A DNA stretch of 64,000 bases from contig NW_003210480.1 in assembly GCF_000006405.1 (NCBI RefSeq), positions 16,079-80,078 on the forward strand. The letters run 5' to 3'. The notes under the pieces are model-generated. The model was not told where the DNA came from. It made no database searches and worked only from the letters and a program-made list of their open reading frames with translations. Of this stretch, positions 12,301 to 22,580 are shown piece after piece. The stretch is from Perkinsus marinus ATCC 50983 (Eukaryota; Perkinsozoa; Perkinsida; Perkinsidae). The position numbers and the translations under genes are program-made. Each line of letters begins with the position of its first letter. Position 1 is the first letter of the stretch.

Positions 12301-12412
12301 TCAGCTCAGCTCAGGCGCATCGAAAATTTCTTCCTTTGATAAACATACTACTCCAATTTCAGCCTGCTCCTCGTAAAGAGAATCCAAATTAATAACGATG
12401 CGACATGGTCTC
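9359..12412 (-). CDS. HAD pyrimidine 5'-nucleotidase-like protein (SDT1/PHM8 type)
   Basis: Recognised exons, in transcript order, are: ~12412-12350 with the motif I region; ~12135-12052; an exon ending at 11855 with KHGTCIKGLIEEGY; 11600-11507 with PPDTAVRQMIDRI; 10433-10290 with EYLGIDDLLPNVIDTAMCNF; 9857-9723 with CILVDDSPANLEAAKQVGWR; and 9669-9359 with the tail GVDFIIDNITLLPTVIPE. Phases agree across the last four joins. The order follows HAD subfamily IA nucleotidases that dephosphorylate pyrimidine nucleotides. Odd points: the nucleophile position of motif I reads NLDS (Asn where the family has Asp), motif II reads LTVG instead of FTNA, and the motif III Lys-Pro is not visible. It may therefore be inactive, or I may have a wrong exon. 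The 5' end is unresolved. Introns of 254, 1073, 53 and 432 nt contain repeats. Confidence 0.7.
11615..11812 (-). mobile_element. MITE family B (hAT-like) inside an intron
   Basis: The 198-bp element has inverted ends CAGTGTGGGG and the complement of CAACACTG. Flanks GCGAAAAT (11607-11614) and ACGAAAAT (11813-11820) match at 7 of 8 bases. It lies within intron 11601-11854 of the nucleotidase-like gene. Removing the element and one flank copy leaves a 48-nt intron, the size usual in this window. Confidence 0.8.
11985..12022 (+). repeat. tRNA-like segment, possible SINE fragment
   Basis: AAAGGTCGCCAGTTCGAATC carries a near-canonical tRNA B box, followed by GGCACC. A similar stretch stands at 15351-15380. 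I cannot fold a full cloverleaf, so I treat both as tRNA-derived repeat fragments. This one lies in an intron of the opposite-strand nucleotidase-like gene. Confidence 0.35.
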
Positions 12413-13756
12413 CTGCACTTCGGAGAACCCAATGACGTTTCAGCAATCCTACTCACATGCGCTGTAAAGACCGGGTTTTTCACTTTGCATTTCACGAATT
12501 TCGCGAGCTTACGCGTTTTACACTAAATGGCGATTTCCACTAGCGTCTTTTCGTCAATCAATCAATCTGCACTTTACGCGTAGTTTTTTTTTCTACGCAT
12601 TCACCAGCCTGTGGGGGGAAACATTCCTTTAATGGAGAGTCTCAAGAGGTGTGGTCGTCGAAAAGATACTGTGGGGCTCGCATAGCCCTACCCACTAAAA
12701 ACCCACCAGAGTCCGACGGACCCAAAATGCAAAACGCCGGATGAAGCCAGCTCCTACTAGCCATCCCTCACACAGGAGATTCGCGTACTACTCTACGCAT
12801 AAAGCTGTAGTACATGTTTTTATGCATGCATCTCCAGTGAATCAACAGACCGTTTCTCGACAATTATCTCCCCGTGTAAAGAATTGTGTTACTATTGTCC
12901 CGATTGTTACATCTATTTTTGAAGCTATAGATGAATAGCGTCCTGTCCCTGAGGTGTCCTCTCCTACTCGTGAATATGTTGCGTATTGCTGAAACATATT
13001 TTTCCTCCACCATTTCCAGTTCTATCTACTGCGTTGGTTACACTCGAATTGCTAGGAAGTAGTAAAACGTTAAAACCATGAAAAACCAAACTTACTCTTG
13101 AAATTTATACTCCGACGATGACGACGACGACGAGCGACTAACCTTGCATGAAATAGGAGAGGAAAGAGTTCTCATACAGAATCAAACAAAGAATTCTATT
13201 CTAACCACTGTGTTGCAATATATGTCTACTTTCCTTAGCTGAGCTAAAGAGCTCCCTTATTATGGAAACTTACACATGTTGTGCAAAAATTTCCCAAAAT
13301 TTTCTCAGAATTTCCATTTTTTGTCGTATATTTCTTATTTTCCCACACTTATTTCAACCACTCGTTCGCATATTTTTCAATCCGCATGTGTGCAGCCGAT
13401 GCCATATCATCCAGAATTCATAATAACAAAACACTGACACGAAGTTTCCGAGTAAATCCCTTTAGGGGTTTTCCCTCGCGATGCAGTAGTCTTCAGCACT
13501 TGCATGAAAAATACAATTTTACTTTTAATTTTTTTTCTCGATTTTTAATACCAACATATCCTCGAATACTCCCAGTAACAGTACACATTTTCCAATATCG
13601 CATACACCCTCATCAATAAAATTGTCGAATGTTGAGCCAAATGCGGTATTCGAAAATTGAAATTTAATCAGCGTATTTTGTCATGAATTATATGTTTCAC
13701 GTTTTCACCATACTCGTACTGTACGACTTCAAAATGTACCTGGGGGGACTCATTTT

Positions 13757-13866
13757 GAATTTTACAACGGATGGCTAGGAACACATTCTTCAATCAGCTT
13801 CCCATGTAAATGTCATCATCACATTAGCAACATTTCCCCATTGTTATCAAACCCAGGTGGACGTCA
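13757..13866. repeat. Orphan copy of a RING-gene upstream region
   Basis: This segment matches 18781-18890, the bases just before the start codon of the RING gene at 18088-18777. Shared words include CGGATGGCTAGGAACACATT and CATCACATTAGCAACATTT. No RING coding sequence adjoins it. It may be the remnant of a lost tandem copy. Confidence 0.65.
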
Positions 13867-14366
13867 TTTCCCAAAACTGGATGGGTCTCTGGTCGAACAC
13901 TTCTACCAAAGACTATGCCGCGCGCAATCTAAATATTCAATTTCGTGTGGTACCCTTTACTATTTTTCATATCAATCTGAAATTCATTATCAAATTTTTT
14001 CCTTGATTCGACCGACAACGAACTCAGATCGGCGCATGACAATTTTTGGTAAATATTTGGTAAAAAAATAGTTTTTTTCCTGCCAATATTGTACAGAAAA
14101 TACTACCACTCGGATTGCTTTAAAATTATCGAAACCAGATAAGAAAATTTCATCGAAAAAGAAAGAGCCACAAAAAATTCCACTTCGGACTATTTTCCCC
14201 ACTGTTTTTCCGTTTCCGGAATAATTTGCCCACTTACCACGCTACGTTCGGTAATTGACTCCAATCTCTCTGGACCTTCGTCATCAACCCCTTCGGTGAC
14301 ACACTGGTGTCACCACTTTGGGTGCTCAGCCCAGTGCCGTTACTACTCCCACTACACGGGCCTGCG

Positions 14367-14547
14367 CAGTGTGAGAACATATGTACATGGTCAACTAGTA
14401 CATGTGTTGATGACAATATGAAAAATTCACTAAATTTTGACAAAATTCTCACTGGGAACTAGACTTCTATTCGAATGAAAACTTCTATAATTAGTGAGGA
14501 AGCTAGTGACTCAGCTGAGGAAAGCGAACATATATTCAGCAACACTC
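14367..14547 (-). mobile_element. MITE family B copy
   Basis: About 181 bp, starting CAGTGTGAGA and ending in a mutated CAACACT. It contains the family words ATGTACATGGTCAACTA and GACTCAGCTGAGGAAAGCGA. Flanks share CCTGC, giving an imperfect 8-bp duplication. Confidence 0.7.
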
Positions 14548-14779
14548 CCTGCACAAATCAACCATAATTCCTACGAATCACCAATTTTTCTTCGTTTTCA
14601 CACACATCTACTCCCAAAAGTACCCTCTTGAAATAGTGAGCGAACTCTTGAGCTCAGCTGATCTCAACCAAAATGTGAATACCGCAAAAACTACGTAAAA
14701 TGATCTCCTATTTTCATTCAAATAATTGGATTTTGGGTTGACATAAAAAGCGTCGACTCTTTATCCCGATTCACTAATT

Positions 14780-14892
14780 GGAGTTTCATCTGTTTTACGT
14801 GAAGTGGCGTAGTACTCGGTGAAAAACGCGAAATTCGCGGTGATATGCAGTAGTCGTGAAATAGGTTTTTCACATCACGGTCGTGAAACTCC
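14780..14892. mobile_element. MITE family A copy
   Basis: 113 bp between GGAGTTTCATC and CGTGAAACTCC, with the conserved AAGTGGCGTAGTACTC and GATATGCAGTAGTCGTG words. The adjoining bases on both sides are AAT or AT. Confidence 0.75.
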
Positions 14893-15386
14893 AATGTTTG
14901 CTCTTTAATACGTATATTATCCCTCGTGAATTCATAAACTAACAACAAATCTCTGGGACGTAATTGTGGAGAAACGCTCATAGGCCGATATAGTAGAATA
15001 CAACAACAACTTGGTTAATCATTAATATGTTGCACGCACAACAACAACTCAGCTATTACGCCGAAGTAACCAAAACTAATGTACAGCACTACCATACAAA
15101 ACGGCAACTTTCATAACTACGAGTTTCCACCAACAATGAAAAACGTGCAAATCTCAACTTGCCATAATAATACTTCTCCTGGTGATCACCCGTAGAGAGA
15201 AAGACTACTTATATAAGCTCAGCGATAAAGTTGAGGTCAACTCCAAAACCGGGGCTGCTACTAGCCCTCATGATGAGGAAGGGTTGAGCTGACTTAAATA
15301 CATGATAATAGAGTAACAATGAAAACAGTAACAGCGTGCGATCATATAACACAAAAGGTCGCAGGTTCTATCCCGGCACCCGACAA

Positions 15387-15857
15387 TTAATATTGCCATG
15401 TGCTAGAACCAACCACTTCACGACACAGCGGACAGTTATGGATGTGCCTCTCGGAACCATCATCCGAGTCCCTCTCAAAACAGTCGAGAAAGCACTTCTC
15501 ATGTAAGCAGTGACCACAAGGTAATTGCCGTAATAAATCTCCTTCCTTGAATTCATCGAGGCAAATCGCGCAGCACCTCCCCTTAAATTCCTTAGTCATT
15601 GTAGTCAACTTAACAGACTTAGTATTGCGCTCAGCCCACTCCTCGAAGTCCTCTCTTGCGCGGAAGTGAGCAACGCCTTTTTTGAAGGAGTATATACATG
15701 CAATTACCATCGCAACGAGGAGAATACTTCCCAATGTGTATGCGAGAATTGCGGCCAAACTGGACATTAAAGTGATCATATAAATTAACCTGTGAGTAAG
15801 CGTTCTACACACGCGTTTACTTCGAACATTTTCATTGTTTTCCGCCAAGTTTGTCAT
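15387..15857 (-). CDS. Membrane RING-H2 E3 ubiquitin ligase 1
   Basis: 156 residues from the first in-frame ATG (15857). Two hydrophobic segments near residues 23-60 form a membrane anchor, followed by a charged linker. The C-terminal RING-H2 domain has zinc ligands CAICLDEF, PCGHCLHEKC and NCPLC. RING-H2 proteins recruit an E2 enzyme and pass ubiquitin to substrates; membrane anchoring suggests work at an endomembrane or the plasma membrane (inferred). This is the last gene of the six-gene cluster. A remnant of MITE family A lies directly upstream of the start codon (15862-15880). Confidence 0.85.
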   Translation of the reverse strand: MTNLAENNENVRSKRVCRTLTHRLIYMITLMSSLAAILAYTLGSILLVAMVIACIYSFKKGVAHFRAREDFEEWAERNTKSVKLTTMTKEFKGRCCAICLDEFKEGDLLRQLPCGHCLHEKCFLDCFERDSDDGSERHIHNCPLCREVVGSSTWQY

Positions 15858-16267
15858 TTCACGGTCGTGAAACTCCACTGTATACCATAAATCACAAGTT
15901 TACCACTCTCCCTGCACGAGTAGCATCCATAGAAAATAATCGAAAAGTCGAAGTGTGAAAAATTTCATGTGCTTTATTGTGTATACCATTCGTTTTATCT
16001 CTCTATGCGGAATTGGAAAATGTGGAAAACACGCGCATTTTTCCCCACGCAATTTTTTCTTGACACGAGCAGAATGGAAAAAACGCGCGTCCAAAAATAC
16101 TACATTGCATGTTGAACAACTCAACGTTGAGAATTCCACCAAACCTGCACAGTGTCATCGCCTGAACCAATTCCAGATAAAGAACATGCTCTGAAGTATG
16201 CAGGGAAAAGTAAAACAAAAATAGTGCTGCATTTTTATGGTAGAGTTGGTCTGAATATTATAATATT

Positions 16268-16386
16268 GGAGTTTCTCCCTAGTGATATGGAAAAAATCAT
16301 ATTCCACGACTACTGCATATCACCGCGAATATCGCGTTTTACACCGAGTACTACGCCACTTCACGTAAAACGGGTTGTGAAACTCC
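16268..16386. mobile_element. MITE family A copy
   Basis: 119 bp between GGAGTTTCTCCC and TGTGAAACTCC, with the GCGAATATCGCG core intact. It lies between the first two RING genes. Confidence 0.75.
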
Positions 16387-16584
16387 AGTGTTATATAAAC
16401 ACATAGTCAACTGTAGTTATTACAGTACGAAAAGTTGCAAGAAAATCTCGGAAAATGCGATTCCTCCACAAATCCGAATGTAAACTCCTGAGATCAGCTG
16501 AAGAAAACTAACATACACTCCAACACTTGTACATATAAATGAGCAAAGCTGAGAAGAATAGTCGTGAATATGAAAATCCACATT

Positions 16585-16709
16585 GAAGTTTCACCCTAGT
16601 GATATGAAAAACACTAGTGTAAGACTCATTTCACTACTACTGCATATCACCGCGAATATCAGTTTTTCACCCAGTTTTACGCCACTTCGCGTAAAACGGG
16701 TGAAACTGC
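16585..16709. mobile_element. MITE family A copy
   Basis: 125 bp, with ends GAAGTTTCACCC and GGGTGAAACTGC. The same orientation as the copy 200 bp to its left. Confidence 0.75.
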
Positions 16710-16984
16710 ATATTTGTAATACTACAAAAATAAACGAAACTCCAATAATAGTTGCCGCGAAAAGTCTATAAAACGTCATGAAACTTCTGCCACTACATAA
16801 AGAAAGGTTAAAGATAATGATGATGATGGACAAACTTCGATAGAGAAAAATAATCGGTTACCATGCAGAAAATTAGAGTCATTCCACTTAAGCCAAGGCT
16901 CTCTGGCCTGGTATACGAAATGATACACTTTTACCACTTTTGCACGCATGCGTTAAATCTTCGCCGTGCGCAGACCGCCTCTCC

Positions 16985-17413
16985 TCAGTGAGGGAACTCT
17001 ACTCGGCAAACCGGGCAGCTACTCTGTGAGCATTCGAAGCCGGAGCCCGAAGCATGAAGCCACGAATCCATACAGTTATCATGAAATAAATGTTTACACG
17101 ATAATAATACAGCGACAAGCTGGCCTGAATGAAAATCGTCCAAACAAATAGGACATATATCGACTGCACTAGTTTCAGTAGGGGGAAAAGGGCAACGTCC
17201 ATATATATTCTTATAACATACGGTTGCCTTCTTCGTATTCTTCCTGTTGCTGACCAAAATGATCATAAGCACGATAACGAGTAAACAAACACCGCAGAGA
17301 CCCAAGGCCACCAGTAACCAGTAAGATGCGGGGCCCAGGAAGAGAACCGCGATAGAGGCTCCTGTGGTGAGCAAAACCACCATGCATACGGCCAGAAAGA
17401 ACTTCGACGTCAT
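16985..17413 (-). CDS. Membrane RING-H2 E3 ubiquitin ligase 2
   Basis: 142 residues from ATG 17413. Two long hydrophobic segments fill residues about 4-55, then a short basic stretch. The C-terminal RING-H2 finger reads CPICLDDF, SCKHLFHDNC and SCPVC, matching the C3-H-H-C3 ligand order. It is shorter than the other members and lacks their conserved LGP tail after the last Cys pair. An upstream exon cannot be excluded, because the frame stays open for seven more codons. Confidence 0.8.
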   Translation of the reverse strand: MTSKFFLAVCMVVLLTTGASIAVLFLGPASYWLLVALGLCGVCLLVIVLMIILVSNRKNTKKATVCYKNIYGRCPFPPTETSAVDICPICLDDFHSGQLVAVLLSCKHLFHDNCMDSWLHASGSGFECSQSSCPVCRVEFPH

Positions 17414-17910
17414 CAAGGGCGACGACACGTACACGGTTAAATAACCACTACGTGAATAACAAGTTCAACCAGGGAAATAACACAAGAATGTTTTTCGTTA
17501 AGAAAAAAAATATTGGTAAAAAACCCACCTTTTAACGCACGTGTGAAGCCTCGCACTGCATTTGAATCTGAAAAAATAAGTGAAAATAATTTTTCCCCAA
17601 CAGATCGAAAATCATAACCTGGCCTGTGAAAACTCCATAAGAAGAATCCATGTAACCACCAATGACACAAATTCTCAATCAACAACAAGAGACGGTAATA
17701 AGCACATACACTGTAAGGATCGGAGAAACTTCACTTCATAGAACCCCATATTGGTCACAGACAAAGCGATAATCTTCTTATCAACAAGCACGAGAGTAGT
17801 AGCAATGTTATATGAGTCATACTAACTCGATTAGTAGGAACCAGAAGGCTTGAGAGAAACGTGAAGGAAAGACAATAGTAAATCGTCACCACTCGGTGAT
17901 AGCAACCGCA

Positions 17911-18098
17911 TAGTGTCACCAAATATGCAACAGTGTCACCAAATATGCAACAGTGTCACCAAATAAGAAATGAGGACATTTGATTATTTGCGAATAAATA
18001 ATCGAATAATGTGTCATACACAATGGTGGCATCAAAACCCAGTAGTGTCACCAAATACCGACTGGTGTCACTAAACACACGGTAGTGTCACCAAATAC
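17911..18098. repeat. GTGTCACC-rich short repeats
   Basis: Three adjacent 20-bp units (17911, 17931, 17951) of the form CAGTGTCACCAAATATGCAA, plus three further GTGTCACC or GTGTCACT words near 18036-18090. They lie at and beyond the 3' end of the third RING gene. Confidence 0.7.
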
Positions 18099-18777
18099 TC
18101 ATGAGCTGTGCATTCCTCCTCGGATCCTTTGGGACGTCCTCCTCCTCATTTCGTGGTCCCACTTGTGTACGACACATCGGGCATTTCCTCGCACTAGGCC
18201 CACTCGCCACTTTGAAGCACTCTCGAAAACATTCTTCATGGAAACGATGACCACAGGGTAGTTCGAGAATCTTGTTTCCAGGGTCGTACTCGGCCAGACA
18301 GATAGAACAACAACCATGACTACTCTGAGCGTTTGCTTCTAAATCATCGCTAGTAACTTCATATCGATTAGTTTTCTTAGACAACCACTCCTTGAGCTCA
18401 TCGTTACGATCAGGTCCTTTGTGCCACTCCAACATCAACTCATAGCGAGTAAATGCCAAAATAGAGCACGGCACTGCCACGCCTAGTATAGAAGCATATA
18501 CCGCGATTAATAACCACAGCAATGCACCATGGCAAAATAAGCCCAGTATGACGCCCAATACAATGACGATGACCAACCAGGCTAGCCACAGTTTGAGAGA
18601 TCCTCCTCGACTGAAACTGCGGGCCAACAGTTTGCGCCAGCCAGTGTGCCGTTCGGGTGGTGGGGGTTCTGGGTCCATGCAGAACGGTAGTAAAGACAGA
18701 TCTGAATGAGCTTGCTTTCTGATACTAGTCTTGAAATCATCCACGAACCTATAATGTTCTCGGGCGGGGGAATTCAT
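18088..18777 (-). CDS. Membrane RING-H2 E3 ubiquitin ligase 3
   Basis: 229 residues, the largest of the cluster. A proline-rich N-terminal tail with PEPPPPERH is followed by two hydrophobic segments (about residues 62-108), a charged linker with the aromatic EWLSKK motif shared by its paralogues, and a RING-H2 finger with CCSICLAEYD, PCGHRFHEEC and KCPMC. The tail after the finger begins TQVGP, matching the LGP tail of the neighbouring copies. ATG 18777 is the first ATG; an open stretch upstream has none. An orphan copy of its 5' flank lies 5 kb away. Confidence 0.88.
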   Translation of the reverse strand: MNSPAREHYRFVDDFKTSIRKQAHSDLSLLPFCMDPEPPPPERHTGWRKLLARSFSRGGSLKLWLAWLVIVIVLGVILGLFCHGALLWLLIAVYASILGVAVPCSILAFTRYELMLEWHKGPDRNDELKEWLSKKTNRYEVTSDDLEANAQSSHGCCSICLAEYDPGNKILELPCGHRFHEECFRECFKVASGPSARKCPMCRTQVGPRNEEEDVPKDPRRNAQLMSIW

Positions 18778-18919
18778 CACGAATTTTCCACGGATGGCTA
18801 GGAACACATTCTTCAATCAGTTTCCCATGTAAATCTCGTCATCACATTAGCAACATTTTCTTCGGTGTTATCAAAACCTAGGTGGGGCGTAATATGTCAA
18901 AGCTAAAAGGGTCCCTGAT

Positions 18920-19068
18920 ACTAGTGTGAGCGAATATGCACTTGGTCAACTCCATGCGTTGTCGGCAATATTGAAATTCTAAGGAAATTTTGAGGGAATT
19001 CTTGTTATTTTCTGTACACTTTTACCCAAATTTTCATAACTAGTGAGCAATTTTCCGAGCTCAGCTGC
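18920..19068 (-). mobile_element. MITE family B, partial copy
   Basis: Contains AGTGTGAGCGAATATGCACT, the oligo-purine middle and CCGAGCTCAGCTG, but the right terminus is lost. It lies between RING genes 3 and 4. Confidence 0.55.
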
Positions 19069-19409
19069 GTAATCAAATAATCCAACCCTAATAACAGACA
19101 CATTTGGCAACTTATTGAAATTGATATGCGCTTCCAAACTAGTCTAAAGTTACGAGCACTACGATCACCTTCCGAATGCCGCGAATCTGAGCGGCCGTAC
19201 GAACTGAAAATACAAGTGTGTAATAATAGCCGCGTAGTAAAGCAATGAGAAAACTAAGAAAATATATCATTACGATGACAATAGTGATAATAGTAGTAGT
19301 GGCGATCGTGCAAGGGGTGCCCTCACAAATTGCAGTAGATTGGGAAAAAAACTATCGGTCTTAGAAAAACAAGTTTATCACATACAGTGGTATCGTTTCA
19401 TCACACACA

Positions 19410-20060
19410 TCAAGAGTCCACCACTTGATCAGATCCGTCCCTCTCCACGACACGAAGGACCTCATGTGAGTCGACCTCATACGAACCATCAATACGTCTA
19501 GTAGGCAACATAGGGCCCAGACAAGCCCGACATAGCGGACATCGATGCTGAACCGCTTTACGCCCTCTTGGTAGGCCATGAAAGCACTCACCGAAGCACC
19601 CTATATGAAAAGCATGCTCACATGGTAAACTCCTTATTTCATCATCAACCTCATATTCACTGAGACAAATCGCACAACTAGCCTCCCATCCCAATTCCAA
19701 CGCTCCCAGTCGCTTTTCCTCCGTAAACCGATACACTGTGGTGAACTCGTCGACCCAGGCAACCCATTCAGCTTCAAAACTGTCTTCAACTGCATCATTG
19801 GCGCGTTCTCTGATGCGATCGCCCTCACTTGCTTTGGCATATCCCAGTATGGCCAGCGCAGGAACGACGATGATTACAAGACTGTAGCCGGCTGTGAGGC
19901 CTAGCATCACCGCTGGTTTGTCAGAGAGAATACTCCAAATTATCAATACCGTTATGACGATACTGCACAGAGTTCCCCACCAAATCCATGCACAACGGTA
20001 CCGTCGCTGGAAACCAGGGTGGTTCACCAAACCCCGGCAACATGAAGAAAATAAGGCCAT
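19410..20060 (-). CDS. Membrane RING-H2 E3 ubiquitin ligase 4
   Basis: 216 residues from ATG 20060. The N-terminus contains two Cys and a basic patch, then two transmembrane segments (about residues 25-75), a charged linker with EWVAWVDEF, and a RING-H2 finger with CAICLSEYE, PCEHAFHIGC and RCPLC. The tail begins LGPMLPTRR, nearly the same as genes 5 and 6, supporting descent by tandem duplication. Single exon by reading frame. Confidence 0.88.
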   Translation of the reverse strand: MALFSSCCRGLVNHPGFQRRYRCAWIWWGTLCSIVITVLIIWSILSDKPAVMLGLTAGYSLVIIVVPALAILGYAKASEGDRIRERANDAVEDSFEAEWVAWVDEFTTVYRFTEEKRLGALELGWEASCAICLSEYEVDDEIRSLPCEHAFHIGCFGECFHGLPRGRKAVQHRCPLCRACLGPMLPTRRIDGSYEVDSHEVLRVVERDGSDQVVDS

Positions 20061-20741
20061 CAATGAACCAAAACTACTACACCATGCTCAAGGCGGACCT
20101 ACTTTGAATCTTCCCTAGGCAACCTCAAGATACCATCCAACACAACATTGAGTGCATTACGAACAGCGACACCCGCCAGAAGCGACTCCACGGTGCTATA
20201 CAAATCTAGGGTAGAATCAATGCCCGGCGATCTCCAACAATAGTCTTCTTACGACCAACCGAGACAGTAGAAACACCCAACAGTGGAGACATCTGAGATA
20301 CTCCACCAAATGACCTCGAAAAATCTATTTTTCCACGGCCAGAAAAGAACTCAGCCGAACCTGGCTCGTTCAAGCACCGCTAGAGCAGCTTCGGCGCAGA
20401 ACTGTCGATAAGTTATGAATCACTAGCACTGGGCAACAGAATATAGAGAATTACAACACCATCGTGAATCTAACTATTACTACTATGACGTCCCAAGGGA
20501 GATTCTATTGACACTAATATACAGCATGCCAGTCTACTAACAAGTGCAACGGCTTTCTCACCGTACCACAAAATTGCAAAGGAGAAGAACAGCAGCAACA
20601 AATTGGTCCCCCCAGAGAACTACAAATCACCACGATGGAACTGGTAAACACTACGCTGGGAAGAGCTAACGGCTCACCCCTCCCCCTGGTGTTTGTTGAA
20701 CATCACTGTACTACATCAGTGATCGAAAATTATCATCAACT

Positions 20742-21413
20742 CTAAACACTAACAGTAGTACTAGCCTCCGATACGCTGGACGTACGGTTAATAATAATAT
20801 CATCAGAAATGCCACCAGTAAGGTTACGTTTGGGTAAACTAGGACCCAATTGAGTGCGGCACAGTGGGCACTGGTGGAACTCTAAGGCTGGATTGCAAGG
20901 CAGGCGATCGAAGCACGAGTCGAAGCACTGGACGTGGAATTTATGACCACATGGAAGCACTCTGACGTCATCACTAACAGCGAAGTCCTCAAGGCAAATA
21001 ACACACCCACTGTTGTCGCCTTTCTCCATACAGTCCTCGATATCAGCGTCACTCAGCTTCTCAATTTTCGTCTCAGAGGAGACCCACAGGGACCACTCGT
21101 CGAAAAAGGCCTTCTCGCACTTCTCACGCCTCTTGTCTGCCGAGTGACTCTTCTCCAGCACATAGGCGACCACAACGATGAGCACTGGTGGCAAAATAGT
21201 TACAAAGCAACCGTAGCAAATGAGCACTGCTGCTCTAACCATTGCCGCCACACCAGGTCCCACCGGCCATAACACACACATCAATATGAACGTTACTATC
21301 AGCAGTAAGTAGACCCCCCATGAGAAGAGATAGCGCTTCCGGGAAAATGAGGGTTCTACGAAATGATACACTTTAGAACAGCATAACTTACGTGATTGGC
21401 TGTTTGTTGACAT
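20742..21413 (-). CDS. Membrane RING-H2 E3 ubiquitin ligase 5
   Basis: 223 residues from ATG 21413. The layout is a short polar head, two hydrophobic spans (about residues 28-90), a linker with FFDEWSLWV, and a RING-H2 finger with CVICLEDF, PCGHKFHVQC and QCPLC. A tail LGPSLPKRN follows, then a Ser/Thr-rich end. It shares head motif FSRKRY with gene 6 (FSRKYL), which marks these two as close relatives. Confidence 0.9.
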   Translation of the reverse strand: MSTNSQSRKLCCSKVYHFVEPSFSRKRYLFSWGVYLLLIVTFILMCVLWPVGPGVAAMVRAAVLICYGCFVTILPPVLIVVVAYVLEKSHSADKRREKCEKAFFDEWSLWVSSETKIEKLSDADIEDCMEKGDNSGCVICLEDFAVSDDVRVLPCGHKFHVQCFDSCFDRLPCNPALEFHQCPLCRTQLGPSLPKRNLTGGISDDIIINRTSSVSEASTTVSV

Positions 21414-21775
21414 GATGAAAATTTAACTACGTAGAAAAAAACATCACTAAAATATCCCCCTGACACAAGACGTCACACGACGAGGCCGAAGAAACCATAA
21501 ACGATACAATAGCTCTATCGGAGAGGCCACATGTGCAAACATAATAACGACAAATATACAAGGGAACGTTTTAATATAGTAAACTAACCCACTGCACGAG
21601 AGCGTCGTAGGAGAATGACAGATACAACGAGGGGACGGTAGAGTAGCGATAACACAAAGGATTCACCGAGCCCCGCAGATATCTACGAGTGGGAACCTCG
21701 ATAAAACAACATGTTTGTCGCAAACAAACATCCGCGAACAGAAACGTGATTACAAGTTGATCAGTCGTAGAATCC

Positions 21776-22297
21776 TCACAACACAGAAATCTCATCCGAT
21801 TCAGAACTGACCAGCATAGGCCCCAAATCTCGACGACACAAAGGACACTTGTGGCATCGTCCCATAGGAGGGAGGCTAGTGACAAAACAACCATCAAAGC
21901 ATCGTACGTGGAACAAGTGCTTGCATGGTAGACCTCGAACTTGCTGAGCCGGGAGGAAGTCGGAGAGACAGATAGCACAGCTTCCCTCATCCACACTGGT
22001 AACGTAAGTGTTGGTCTCCAACCACTTCGACCATGCGTGACCAAACTCGCTGGGATCAGCCATACCAAGTTTCCTTCGCTGCTGCCTGCCCTTGCGACGA
22101 GCGTACCAACATATGATGATAGGTGGTAGAAGCAGTAGGGCGAAGACGTAGACGAAGGAGATGAGGAGCCTCATGCTACTCCCAGAATACGGGAAGAAGA
22201 AGATCCCCGCGGTAAACAAGAGGACAACTATTACCCAACCGACCCAAATTGGGAGATACTTCCGGGAGAAGGCAGGATGGCGAAATCGGGAGAGCAT
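21776..22297 (-). CDS. Membrane RING-H2 E3 ubiquitin ligase 6
   Basis: 173 residues from ATG 22297. The head RHPAFSRKYLP leads straight into two transmembrane spans (about residues 17-65), a basic loop, a linker with AWSKWLETN, and a RING-H2 finger with CAICLSDFL, PCKHLFHVRC and KCPLC, then the LGPML tail. It is the first gene of the cluster in transcript order. It is divergent from the small membrane-protein gene that starts at 22581; the 283 bp between them must hold both promoters. Confidence 0.9.
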   Translation of the reverse strand: MLSRFRHPAFSRKYLPIWVGWVIVVLLFTAGIFFFPYSGSSMRLLISFVYVFALLLLPPIIICWYARRKGRQQRRKLGMADPSEFGHAWSKWLETNTYVTSVDEGSCAICLSDFLPAQQVRGLPCKHLFHVRCFDGCFVTSLPPMGRCHKCPLCRRDLGPMLVSSESDEISVL

Positions 22298-22580
22298 CTT
22301 AGAGAATCTTAAGGAATCTTAGGGCGAAACCGCAGAAACTGCACTCTGAAGAATTGCCATGAATTGCTTTCCTAAATTCCTCTCCCCGACGTATCTCTCC
22401 ATTTGAAAGTGTTCTTCCTCCGCCCTACAACATTGATGGTTTTCGAACGTAGTTTCACGAGAGCTGTTGAAATTTTCAAATCACTAATCTTGCATAATCT
22501 TGCAGTCTTGCTTTTTCTCAACGCAAAAGCGCAAAATTGTTTCTTCCTCCACTCTGATCGCAAACACAGTTCAATCCACT

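Larger units (their letters stand above)
12500..15386. other. Long gene-poor repeat region
   Basis: I find no supportable gene. Contents: a ~110-bp copy (13757-13866) of the 5' flank of the third RING gene, a family B MITE (14367-14547), a family A MITE (14780-14892), a tRNA-like B-box segment (15351-15380) and a palindrome GGTGACACACTGGTGTCACC (14295-14314). Confidence 0.6.
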
